A stretch of DNA of 64,000 nt, from NCBI GenBank assembly GCA_003511165.1, contig DOJW01000004.1:1-64000 (forward strand), given 5' to 3'. Below the pieces are notes generated by a model. The model did no database searches and was not told the origin of the DNA. It saw only the letters and a list, made by a program, of their open reading frames with translations. Positions 51,882 through 59,940 of this stretch are shown here, one piece after another. A program made the translations under genes and the position numbers. The first letter of the stretch is position 1; each line of letters begins with the position of its first letter. This stretch comes from Candidatus Dependentiae bacterium. Lineage in GTDB: Bacteria > Babelota > Babeliae > Babelales > UBA12411.

Positions 51882-54203
51882 TTAATAATAATCTTCTGGC
51901 GCTTCTATGATTTTAGTTTCAGGTTTAAACCTTCCTCCAAAAGACCCTAGGGATTCTAATTTAAATGAAAAAACAAACCCTCTTTCACTTCTCACAATTC
52001 CCTGTTGTCTATAACGTTTTTCTTGCAAACCAAACGAAATGCCCCAACAATGTCCATTTAACTTTACATCTAAACGATGACATAAAGCATTTATATTTTG
52101 AAACAAAGAAATTAAAGAATTTTCAGGAGAAAAAAATTGACCTTCATAAGATATTCTCATCGCCTTGTTAGCCTGCATACTAAAACCAAAAAGATAAAAG
52201 GATGGCACATTAGAAAGCAATTGACGAATAACCTGTTCTTTTCTGCTTTGAAATACCCAACCAACATGTGCATCAAAATTTTTAAAATTTATTGAAGCTT
52301 CAGCCTCATTATCAAATATCGTAAAATTATGCATATCATATTGCTGTAGTAAATTAAAACGAAAAAAATCATATTCGTAAGAAAAATCAACCTTAAAAGG
52401 CATCAAGTGATTTTGTCCTATTGCCCTATCAAGATAAAAAAGATCTGGACTCTTATAAAAGTCATACGCTTGCCCCAAAGTTAAGCCCGCACAACCCTTT
52501 CTAAAATACCAGTTATTTCTAAGTTCTAGCCCTATTTTATTGTTCGGATAAATTCTATCCCATTCATCGATAAATCCCCAATCATCTTGCTTGATTTTAG
52601 GAATAAATTTGTAAGTTAAAACTGGCTGAAAAAAGAAATCATTTTCGCTCTTGGTACCAATTTTGGTAAATTCTGGAAAAGCCCATTCAGCATCACCTTG
52701 CAAAAGAGCTCTCGCCGCACATTGATCATCCAATCTAATTTCACTATAAGCAGATCTATTAGTGCTAACATATGGTGTAATATAATTTGATTTACTTCTA
52801 AACTGAATATTAGGAGAAAGAGCAATACGAATGATATTTCTTTTAAATTTTAAATAATTTTCAAGAACGCCTTCATAAAACAAACGTAATGTTGAAAAAT
52901 TTTCAAAAGGAACAGGTTCATACGACGAAACAACATCATTACCTACAATTGTCTTAAAAATTATTTTTCTTGATAAATTTGCATAATCAACAAATAAATC
53001 ATGTTTATATTTTGCAAATTTGCTCAAGGAATAAAAATTTGAATTCCATTCAAAATGAGGAACCCTCGACCGAACCATACGCTCATCAAGCTCGAATTTA
53101 CTTGTATTAGAAAATGTAAAATCTTCTCTAAAAACTTTATCACGATCAACCTTTGCAAAAATAAGTCCATTATTTTTACTATGCCATCGACTTATAAAAG
53201 AGTTATAAAATTTATCTTCAACCGAATCAGGTAAGCCTAAAAAATCATACCCTATCCTCTTGTCGGAGCCAAAGTCTACATTAACTAAATTATCTATTTT
53301 AAAATTTTTAAATTTTAAAGGTTGAAAATGTTTAGCCTGAATAGATGTTCGCCATTCATCTTTTGAAATTATTTTAAAATCTTCTTCTACATAAGCCTGA
53401 TATTCTTTTGCAAATTTTGTATTAACTAAGGTGTAGTCATCATTGTTTCTACCCCATCTAAACTCGTCGTAAAAAACATATCCCTTTTTATTTTTCCAGT
53501 TAACCCCTAAGGTCGTATCCATTCTTGGTCTAATTTCCCAATAATATTCTTGAGTTAAACCAAAACCCAACTTCTTATCCAAAGTAAATTTAGGAACTAA
53601 AAATCCAGATTTTGATTGTGCTTGAGCAGGAATAACTATTTTAGGAATTAAAAAAACTGGAATATTCTTTACCCTTAAAGATATTCCCTTACCTTTAATC
53701 ACATATTTATACAACTTTGCTTCATCTGCATGCAAATGCCAATGTGGACTAGGGTGATCACAAGGTGTGTAAACTAAATCTGAAAGCTTCCAGGTAAACT
53801 CATCTCTTTTTTCTGCTTTTTTTGCCGAGATATATCGCTGATCCATTTGAATTTTTACATTATCCGCATAACCAGTTTTTTTATCCAAATCTAGATAAAT
53901 TTTATCTGCAAGCATTAAAAAGTCAGGAGTTTCAAGCTTCACAAAACCAAAAGGAGCGGCGGTCGCCTCTATGAATTGCTTTTCTTTATCAGCCTCTACA
54001 CGATCAGCCCAAATATGAACATTTTGATCAACCAAAACTTCAACATTTTCTTCAAAAATTATTTTATTTAAACTTATGATTCTCTGAGAGACACTGTTAA
54101 TTCGTACTACTCTAAAAGATTCGACAACATCCCGAACCACAGCTTTTGATTGTGATACATAAAACGAAAATAGTAAAAACGAATAAATAAATAAACGTTT
54201 CAA
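51882..54203 (-). CDS. lptD: LPS-assembly protein LptD
   Basis: This outer-membrane beta-barrel inserts LPS with LptE. TTG 54203 is preferred because AGAAGG lies five bases upstream and gives the signal peptide LKRLFIYSFLLFSFYVSQSKA; TTG 54218 has no such site. The product is about 773 aa. An OstA-type periplasmic domain covers about residues 55-150 (ADRVEADKEKQFIEATA, LMLADKIYLDLDKKTGYAD) and is followed by a barrel rich in aromatic residues. The start lies inside the recR end. Partner genes lptA, lptB and lptE are not in the window. Confidence 0.88.
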   Translation of the reverse strand: MKRLFIYSFLLFSFYVSQSKAVVRDVVESFRVVRINSVSQRIISLNKIIFEENVEVLVDQNVHIWADRVEADKEKQFIEATAAPFGFVKLETPDFLMLADKIYLDLDKKTGYADNVKIQMDQRYISAKKAEKRDEFTWKLSDLVYTPCDHPSPHWHLHADEAKLYKYVIKGKGISLRVKNIPVFLIPKIVIPAQAQSKSGFLVPKFTLDKKLGFGLTQEYYWEIRPRMDTTLGVNWKNKKGYVFYDEFRWGRNNDDYTLVNTKFAKEYQAYVEEDFKIISKDEWRTSIQAKHFQPLKFKNFKIDNLVNVDFGSDKRIGYDFLGLPDSVEDKFYNSFISRWHSKNNGLIFAKVDRDKVFREDFTFSNTSKFELDERMVRSRVPHFEWNSNFYSLSKFAKYKHDLFVDYANLSRKIIFKTIVGNDVVSSYEPVPFENFSTLRLFYEGVLENYLKFKRNIIRIALSPNIQFRSKSNYITPYVSTNRSAYSEIRLDDQCAARALLQGDAEWAFPEFTKIGTKSENDFFFQPVLTYKFIPKIKQDDWGFIDEWDRIYPNNKIGLELRNNWYFRKGCAGLTLGQAYDFYKSPDLFYLDRAIGQNHLMPFKVDFSYEYDFFRFNLLQQYDMHNFTIFDNEAEASINFKNFDAHVGWVFQSRKEQVIRQLLSNVPSFYLFGFSMQANKAMRISYEGQFFSPENSLISLFQNINALCHRLDVKLNGHCWGISFGLQEKRYRQQGIVRSERGFVFSFKLESLGSFGGRFKPETKIIEAPEDYY

Positions 54204-54802
54204 AATGGCCTTCTGCAAGATAATGCCTTATAGATTGTAACTCGATCCATATTTTCTAAATTTGAACCAATTGGAACACCGCTAGCAAGTCTCGAAATCT
54301 TCAAATTTGATACTTGTAACTTGGAAGCAATATAATTTGCAGTAGCTTCGCCTTCTGGTGTTGGGTTTGTTGCCAAAATCAATTCTGTAATATTTGACTG
54401 CAAAATTCTTTTTACCAAAAAATCAATTGTCAAATCACTTGGACCTATTCCTTCAAGCGGCGATAAAACCCCACCCAAAACATGGTAAACACCATTGTAA
54501 CCGCCAGCTTTTTCTATCGCTGCAAGCTCATGCCATGATTCCACAACGCAAATCATATCTTTATCTCTTTTGGTCGCTGCGCAAATCAAACAAAGATTAC
54601 CGTCTTCACACCAATTAAAACAATTCTGACATTTTTTAACTTTATGCTTGGCATCCAAAATAAGATTACAAAATCTTTCCAAATCTTTTTCATTAGATTC
54701 CATCAGATGCATCGCAACACGATAAACATTTTTGGAAGCTAAATATGGAATATTTTGTAAACTTCGGACAAGCCGCTCAAGCGACGGTAACCCTTTTAAC
54801 AT
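54200..54802 (-). CDS. recR: Recombination mediator RecR
   Basis: This 200-aa DNA clamp works with RecF and RecO to load RecA at gaps. It has a helix-hairpin-helix start (LPSLERLVRSLQNIPYLASK), a four-Cys zinc site (CQNC with CLIC, about residues 56-75) and a TOPRIM domain beginning with DMICVVESWHELAAIEKAG. The length and order are as in the family. It lies between yidC and lptD. Confidence 0.95.
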   Translation of the reverse strand: MLKGLPSLERLVRSLQNIPYLASKNVYRVAMHLMESNEKDLERFCNLILDAKHKVKKCQNCFNWCEDGNLCLICAATKRDKDMICVVESWHELAAIEKAGGYNGVYHVLGGVLSPLEGIGPSDLTIDFLVKRILQSNITELILATNPTPEGEATANYIASKLQVSNLKISRLASGVPIGSNLENMDRVTIYKALSCRRPF

Positions 54803-54804
54803 TT

Positions 54805-56376
54805 TTAACTTGCTCTAAAATACATTTTTCTTAAGTAAGTTTCACCGACTCCAAGAATATTCTTTGTAAGCCAATATAAAACTAATCCGGCTGCAAAATT
54901 TGCAAAAAGAACTGTTACAAATATTGACATAAACCACATCATAATCTTTTGTTTGTCATCAGAGACTGGAGTCATCTTTTGTTGCCAAATCATAGAAATT
55001 CCCATCAAAATTGGCAAAACATAATAAGGATCTTTTGAAGACAAATCCACGATCCATCCAAAGAATGGCGCTTGGTATAAATCCATATAGTTCGCAAGTA
55101 CTTTATATAAAGCCATCATAATAGGTAAATCGAGAAGTAATGGTAAACATCCTGCAAGTTGTCCTGTTGGTGAGAGATTATTTTCTTTATGAAATCTCAT
55201 AATCTCTTCTTGTTGACGCTTCATATCGCCTTTAAATTTTTCTCTGATTCTTGATATTTGTGGCTGAAATCTTTGATATTTTTCCATAACATTCGCACTT
55301 TTCATCGTAAGAGGCAAAAGAGGAATTTTTATCAAAATAGCAAGGAGAATAATTGCAAGACCATAGTTATGAACAAGTCCATAAATCCAAGAAAGTAATT
55401 TTAAAATAAATTTGCAAAGCCATGAGAACCAACCAAAATCAAGTAAACTTTCTAATCGACTATCAACAGCTGCTAAATCTTCAATATCTTTAGGCCCAAA
55501 ATAAAAGGAAAGATTCCAAGTTGTTTTTTCTTTAACTTGTGCACCTTCTAAAATTGAAAATAAATTGTTATTCAAATTTTTATAATAAGCTCTTTGAGTA
55601 AAATGCTCTGTGTCCCCTACAAGCGCATGAGCAAAGTATCTATCTTCAGAGCCAAATATTTCAGGCATAATCCATGCACTGTCGGCTTCACTTTCCTTTG
55701 TGGATGTAAATTTCTTAAGAGATTTTTTAACAGAATCTAAATAAAAACCATTATTTGAATCATTTGATAATTCATTTAAAAATGGAGCTGGAAAAAAAAG
55801 TCTTGGTTTGATTGGGTTTATATTTGTACTTTTTGGGGTGAATTCCAAATTCAAATCGATTTGATAAACCTTTTTAGAAACAGAGTAAATTTTCTTAATG
55901 ATCCAATTTTCAGATTCTGCAACATACGAAACATTTATTTTATCTTGTAAATCCTGTTTATTTTCAAGCTTGTAGAAATATGGAGTCTTTTCGTCCAAAG
56001 CTAAAAGCAAGCAACTTTCTTCTCTTTGAAAAAAATCTTTAGGGTAAACAGATTTTAAAGCCTTATTTTCTTTGCCCGGTCTTTTATTGTACTCGACCGA
56101 AGAGATCACGCCGCCAAAGCTTGAAAATGCAATTTTATAAAGCTCTGTCTCAACAGGAGTCACAATTTCTTGAACCGTAATTTTTTTATCTATAAAATCT
56201 ATTTCTTTATTCAGCGGCTTTAGCTGCTCTTCTTTTGAAGGAATTCTAACACCTTGTCCCGGCTGAACATTTTCTACCACTGCCGTATCTTTTGAGTCGT
56301 TCCTATGTAAAAAATATTGCAAAAATATAACCGTCATCGAAGATAACACTAACGTCAAAAATAATTTTTTATCCAT
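54805..56376 (-). CDS. yidC: Membrane protein insertase YidC
   Basis: This insertase folds inner-membrane proteins alone or with SecYEG. ATG 56376 is preceded by AAAGGG, giving 523 aa. An N-terminal anchor is followed by the large periplasmic domain of Gram-negative YidC (about residues 60-330). The core insertase domain with five helices starts near LSWIYGLVHNYGLAIILLAI and includes PTGQLAGCLPLLLDLPIMMA. It precedes recR by two bases. Confidence 0.95.
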   Translation of the reverse strand: MDKKLFLTLVLSSMTVIFLQYFLHRNDSKDTAVVENVQPGQGVRIPSKEEQLKPLNKEIDFIDKKITVQEIVTPVETELYKIAFSSFGGVISSVEYNKRPGKENKALKSVYPKDFFQREESCLLLALDEKTPYFYKLENKQDLQDKINVSYVAESENWIIKKIYSVSKKVYQIDLNLEFTPKSTNINPIKPRLFFPAPFLNELSNDSNNGFYLDSVKKSLKKFTSTKESEADSAWIMPEIFGSEDRYFAHALVGDTEHFTQRAYYKNLNNNLFSILEGAQVKEKTTWNLSFYFGPKDIEDLAAVDSRLESLLDFGWFSWLCKFILKLLSWIYGLVHNYGLAIILLAILIKIPLLPLTMKSANVMEKYQRFQPQISRIREKFKGDMKRQQEEIMRFHKENNLSPTGQLAGCLPLLLDLPIMMALYKVLANYMDLYQAPFFGWIVDLSSKDPYYVLPILMGISMIWQQKMTPVSDDKQKIMMWFMSIFVTVLFANFAAGLVLYWLTKNILGVGETYLRKMYFRAS

Positions 56377-56519
56377 CAAAAACCCTTTTAAACTTAAACA
56401 AAAACATTTCGTTGCAAATTTTAATAAGTAATATGTTAGAGAATTTTATAAGAATTCGCAAAAATTAATGCCCTAAGGTAATAAACTATACACAAAATCC
56501 AAACATTACTTCACAAAAC

Positions 56520-56547
56520 TTGCCAAAAAACATTATTTTCAAATAAT
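56520..56547 (+). promoter_or_regulatory. Putative promoter of the DOT1-like gene
   Basis: TTGCCA (56520-56525), identical to the -35 of the rseP promoter, is 16 bases from AATAAT (56542-56547). The ATG is about 38 bases downstream of the -10. Confidence 0.4.
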
Positions 56548-56584
56548 AGAAGTCATTAAAAATGATAATAAGGATAGGAAAACA

Positions 56585-57265
56585 ATGAAAAAAAGCCTAA
56601 TTTTAATCTTAGTTTGCTCACTTATGGTTTCAAACTCTGTAATTTGCAAAACAAAACAACAAACAATAAATCCAATAAAACAAAAAATTGAAAAACTATA
56701 TTTAAATAAAAATGGATTTAACATTAGCCCAAAAGAATATGAAAAAATTACAAATCAAGGCGGAGCTCCAACTTATGGCGAAATCACATATGAATCTCTA
56801 GAAACAATCATAAAAGATTTGAAAATGACAAAAAAAGATATTTTTTGTGATCTGGGATGCGGAATAGGAAAAGTATGCGTGCAAGTACGGCTTACAACTC
56901 CTGTAAAAAAAAGTATCGGAATAGAATTATCTGAAAGCAGAGTCAAACAAGCTCAAGAAATAAAGACACTTCTTGAAAGAAAACAATTAATATCAAACAA
57001 AGGTGGTAAAATATTAAAATTTTATAAACAAAATATTCTTGAAGCAGACCTAAAAGATGTTACTGTAGTCTTTATGTGTTCAACATGCTTCTCAGAAGAT
57101 TTGATGAAAAAAATCACAAAAAAACTTTCCTCATGTAAAAAAGGACTAAAAGTTGTTACATTAAAACAACTTCCTGCAAATAAACAATTTGTTTTACAAC
57201 AGGAAAAAAATCTTGCGATGAGTTGGTCTTCTGCTTCCCCTGTTTATTTTTATAAATTAAATTAA
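56585..57265 (+). CDS. Secreted DOT1-like SAM-dependent methyltransferase
   Basis: The product has 226 aa. Residues 1-21 form a Sec signal peptide. Residues 64-66 are the YGE of the DOT1/histone H3-K79 methyltransferase D1 motif. DIFCDLGCGIGKVCVQV (85-101) is the SAM motif I, and GIELSES (112-118) supplies the acidic ribose-binding residue. The order YGE, D-L-G-x-G-x-G, GIE and the late VVFMCSTCF strand resembles eukaryotic Dot1 and related bacterial enzymes. The signal peptide suggests that it acts outside the cytoplasm, perhaps on a host target. Assignment to DOT1-like is inferred from motifs; substrate is unknown. The RBS is AGGA. Confidence 0.6.
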   Translation: MKKSLILILVCSLMVSNSVICKTKQQTINPIKQKIEKLYLNKNGFNISPKEYEKITNQGGAPTYGEITYESLETIIKDLKMTKKDIFCDLGCGIGKVCVQVRLTTPVKKSIGIELSESRVKQAQEIKTLLERKQLISNKGGKILKFYKQNILEADLKDVTVVFMCSTCFSEDLMKKITKKLSSCKKGLKVVTLKQLPANKQFVLQQEKNLAMSWSSASPVYFYKLN

Positions 57266-57309
57266 AAAGCATCTATAAAATGGAACCGTTTCAAATTTAA
57301 GGAATTTTA

Positions 57310-58269
57310 ATGTTTTCAAATCCATTAATTGTCGAAAATCTTACAAAGAAATTTTATCCCAAAAATTTCTTTGGTTTTAAACAAAATAAAAAAGTTTTTA
57401 ATGCCGTTAACAATATTTCTTTTGAATTAAAACAAGGAGAAATTTTAGGATTTCTTGGGCCAAACGGAGCTGGAAAAACAACAACCATTCAAATGCTTTT
57501 AAGCGTTTTAAAACCAACAAGCGGATCGATTAAATTTTTTGATAAAGATCTCTCTAAAAATAGGCAAATTTTACAACATATTTCATATGCAAGTGGATAT
57601 ATGAAACTTCCAAGCTCTCTAACGGTAAAACAATCTCTTTATATGCAGGGAATGCTTTATAGTTTAAAATTTTCTGAATTAAAAGAAAAAGCAGAACAAT
57701 ACTTGCAAATATTTAATATCAAACATCTGGAAAACAAAGAATGCACATCTCTTTCAGCAGGCCAAACAACATCTGCTTTGCTCGCCAAAACATTTATGGT
57801 CAACCCTAAAATTGTACTACTTGATGAACCAACGGCTGCGCTCGATCCAGTAAGTGCAAAAAATGCTCGCGAATTTATTCTCAAAGAAAATAAAAAAAAT
57901 GGAACTTCTATCCTCATAACTTCGCACAACATGACAGAAGTAGCAGAGCTTTGCGATCGTATACTTGTTTTGCGTAATGGAGAAATCATAGCAAATAATA
58001 CTCCAGAAATTCTTGCAGCGACAATTTCAATAGCTCGAGTTCAATTAATGGTTGGAGATGGTTTAAAAAGAACAGAAAATTATGCACTCGAACAAAATTT
58101 AAAATATAAAATTGAAGGAAGACATATTGAAATCGAAATAGACGAGCACAAAATTTCGCAACTTCTTACAGCGCTAGCTCAACTTAAAATCATTTATACC
58201 CAGATTTCTATAGATAAACCAACATTAGAAGATTATTTTTTATCACTTGTTAAAAAACAAGCAAACTAA
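57310..58269 (+). CDS. ABC-2 type transporter ATP-binding protein
   Basis: This 319-aa ATPase partners with the downstream permease gene. Walker A is GPNGAGKTT (about residues 53-61), the signature is the slightly unusual LSAGQ rather than LSGGQ (about 148), Walker B is VLLDEPTAALDP (about 172) and the switch His is in ITSHNM. The C-terminal 90 residues are the usual accessory domain of drug/lipid exporters. The substrate cannot be deduced. It is likely co-transcribed with its permease, 27 bases downstream. Confidence 0.9.
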   Translation: MFSNPLIVENLTKKFYPKNFFGFKQNKKVFNAVNNISFELKQGEILGFLGPNGAGKTTTIQMLLSVLKPTSGSIKFFDKDLSKNRQILQHISYASGYMKLPSSLTVKQSLYMQGMLYSLKFSELKEKAEQYLQIFNIKHLENKECTSLSAGQTTSALLAKTFMVNPKIVLLDEPTAALDPVSAKNAREFILKENKKNGTSILITSHNMTEVAELCDRILVLRNGEIIANNTPEILAATISIARVQLMVGDGLKRTENYALEQNLKYKIEGRHIEIEIDEHKISQLLTALAQLKIIYTQISIDKPTLEDYFLSLVKKQAN

Positions 58270-58296
58270 ATCAACTTTGTAAATAAAGGATCATTA

Positions 58297-59091
58297 ATGA
58301 AATTTAAATTTAAAAGAGTATGTGCCATAGTTTATAGACATATTTTAATTCTTAAAGATGGATTTGAAGTTTTCAATTTCTTTTATTGGACGCTTTTAGA
58401 CATTTTGCTATTTGGATTTTTAGGAAGATACATGCAAATGCAACAGGGAGGCGACCCTCTCAATGTTACAGTTTTGCTTGCAAACCTAACGCTTTGGTAC
58501 ATAGTTGTAAGAGCAACTTTAATGATTTCTCTATCTTTGATGAGAGAATTTTATGACTATAATTTTGTAGCAATTTTTTCTACACCTCTAACAATCATTG
58601 AATGGTTAATTGCTTGTATAATTCTTGGTACAATCGGAGCCTTAATCAATTTTGTAATAGGTTGCGCTTTAGTTTTCTTACTTTTTGGATTTAATGTTTT
58701 ATCATTAGGACTATTTTTAATCCCCGTAATAATTTCACTTTTAATTTCTGGATGTGCATTAGGATTTTTGACTTCAACCATTTTAGTTACTTGGGGAAAA
58801 AAAGCAGAAACTTTAGCATTTGCCCTAGCGTGGTTTTTCGTTCCATTTAGCGGCGCATATTATTCTGCATCAATCTTACCTCCAAAAGTTATAGCTATCG
58901 CAAAATATGTTCCTATGTATCATGCATTTGAAAGCGTAAGAGCTTTTGTTCACGGAAAAGAATATATAAGCCATCTGATTAAAAGTTTTCAACTAAATAT
59001 AATTTGTTTAATTATCATAGTTTTAGTATTCATTTTTATGTTTAATAAAAGCAAAGAAAAAGGATTAACAAAATTAGAAGTTAACTCGTAA
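58297..59091 (+). CDS. ABC-2 type transporter permease
   Basis: This 264-aa inner-membrane protein has about six hydrophobic helices. It has the ABC-2 order: a helix near residue 25, then VLLANLTLWYIVVRATLMIS, then a long hydrophobic block from about 100 to 180 and a last helix near 240. It forms an exporter with the ATPase encoded upstream. Substrate is unknown. Confidence 0.85.
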   Translation: MKFKFKRVCAIVYRHILILKDGFEVFNFFYWTLLDILLFGFLGRYMQMQQGGDPLNVTVLLANLTLWYIVVRATLMISLSLMREFYDYNFVAIFSTPLTIIEWLIACIILGTIGALINFVIGCALVFLLFGFNVLSLGLFLIPVIISLLISGCALGFLTSTILVTWGKKAETLAFALAWFFVPFSGAYYSASILPPKVIAIAKYVPMYHAFESVRAFVHGKEYISHLIKSFQLNIICLIIIVLVFIFMFNKSKEKGLTKLEVNS

Positions 59092-59128
59092 AAAATTATC
59101 AATTTTGAATTTTTTTTAAAAAAAGTAC

Positions 59129-59156
59129 TTACTAATTTTTTTTTCTTAAATATAAT
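59129..59156 (+). promoter_or_regulatory. Promoter of the DUF952-like lipoprotein gene
   Basis: A perfect TATAAT (59151-59156) lies 16 bases after TTACTA (59129-59134). The predicted transcript has a leader of about 135 bases before ATG 59300. Confidence 0.5.
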
Positions 59157-59163
59157 GTTAATT

Positions 59164-59246
59164 CTAAAGGGTAATAAAAGTTTATTATTTCACTTTAGGG
59201 TTAAAATTAACAACAATGACTTACTAGATTTCGATGAAGTGAAATC
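59164..59246 (+). promoter_or_regulatory. Structured mRNA leader upstream of the lipoprotein gene
   Basis: Stem 1 pairs CTAAAG with CTTTAG (59164-59169, 59193-59198) and TAATAAA with TTTATTA (59172-59178, 59181-59187). Stem 2 pairs GATTTC with GAAATC (59227-59232, 59241-59246). The leader is long for this compact genome. It could stabilise the mRNA or regulate translation; no known riboswitch class is recognised. Confidence 0.4.
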
Positions 59247-59299
59247 GTGAAAGTCAAAACAAAATAAAGAAACGATAAGAAAGAAAGGATCCGATTCTT

Positions 59300-59794
59300 A
59301 TGAATAAAGCATTATACATGTCATTAATAGCAGCAACATTGGTTTTAGCACCTTCATGCGGCAACAAAAAAGAAGAAGTTAAACAAGAAGAAACAACACA
59401 AGTAGCAGAACAAAAACCAGTAGCATTATCAGAAGTTTTAAAAGCTGATGCTCTTTACAAAGTTGTTCCTGCAGTAAACTTCAACAAAGAAAATGCTGAT
59501 GACAGCGTAAAACTACTTGAAATGGACAAAGAATTTATTCATGCAGCAAAAGGCACACAAGTAGAAAACGTTCTTAAAAAGTTCTTCAATGGCCAAAAAG
59601 ATATCGTAATCCTTGAACTTGATGAAAAATTACTCACAGAAAAAGGCTTAACAGCAAAAATGGAACAAAATAAAGAAGGTGGCGAAGTATTCCCACACCT
59701 TGTCGGCGAAAAGAAAATGATCCCTGCAGCTGCTGTTCTTTCAGTTGTTTCAGTTGAAGAACAACCAGAAGGCTCTTGGATGGCAAAAAAATAA
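59300..59794 (+). CDS. Lipoprotein with a DUF952-like domain
   Basis: The 164-aa product has a hydrophobic start and a lipobox-like LAPSC ending at C20, so it is probably anchored as a lipoprotein. A charged linker (Lys, Glu, Gln) leads to a C-terminal domain of about 110 residues. ALYKVV, EFIHAA, FFNGQKDIVILELDEKLL, FPHLVGEKKMIPAAAVL are in the order of the DUF952 family, whose usual members are cytosolic and of unknown enzymatic role. The gene stands alone between a strong-looking promoter with structured leader and a perfect terminator, suggesting high or regulated expression. Confidence 0.65.
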   Translation: MNKALYMSLIAATLVLAPSCGNKKEEVKQEETTQVAEQKPVALSEVLKADALYKVVPAVNFNKENADDSVKLLEMDKEFIHAAKGTQVENVLKKFFNGQKDIVILELDEKLLTEKGLTAKMEQNKEGGEVFPHLVGEKKMIPAAAVLSVVSVEEQPEGSWMAKK

Positions 59795-59856
59795 ATTAAT
59801 TCTCAGAGAATTTAAAACTTGGCGATTTAGCTAAAGTTTTATCCTAGAAGAAATTT

Positions 59857-59886
59857 AAGGCTTGGCAAATTTGCCAAGCCTTTTTT
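59857..59886 (+). terminator. Intrinsic terminator of the lipoprotein gene
   Basis: AAGGCTTGGCAAA and TTTGCCAAGCCTT are perfectly complementary and are followed by a T-run. Confidence 0.9.
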
Positions 59887-59940
59887 GTTTGTTAGAATAA
59901 AGTAAAACTTGATCAAAACCTATTTAGAAATCGGATATAA

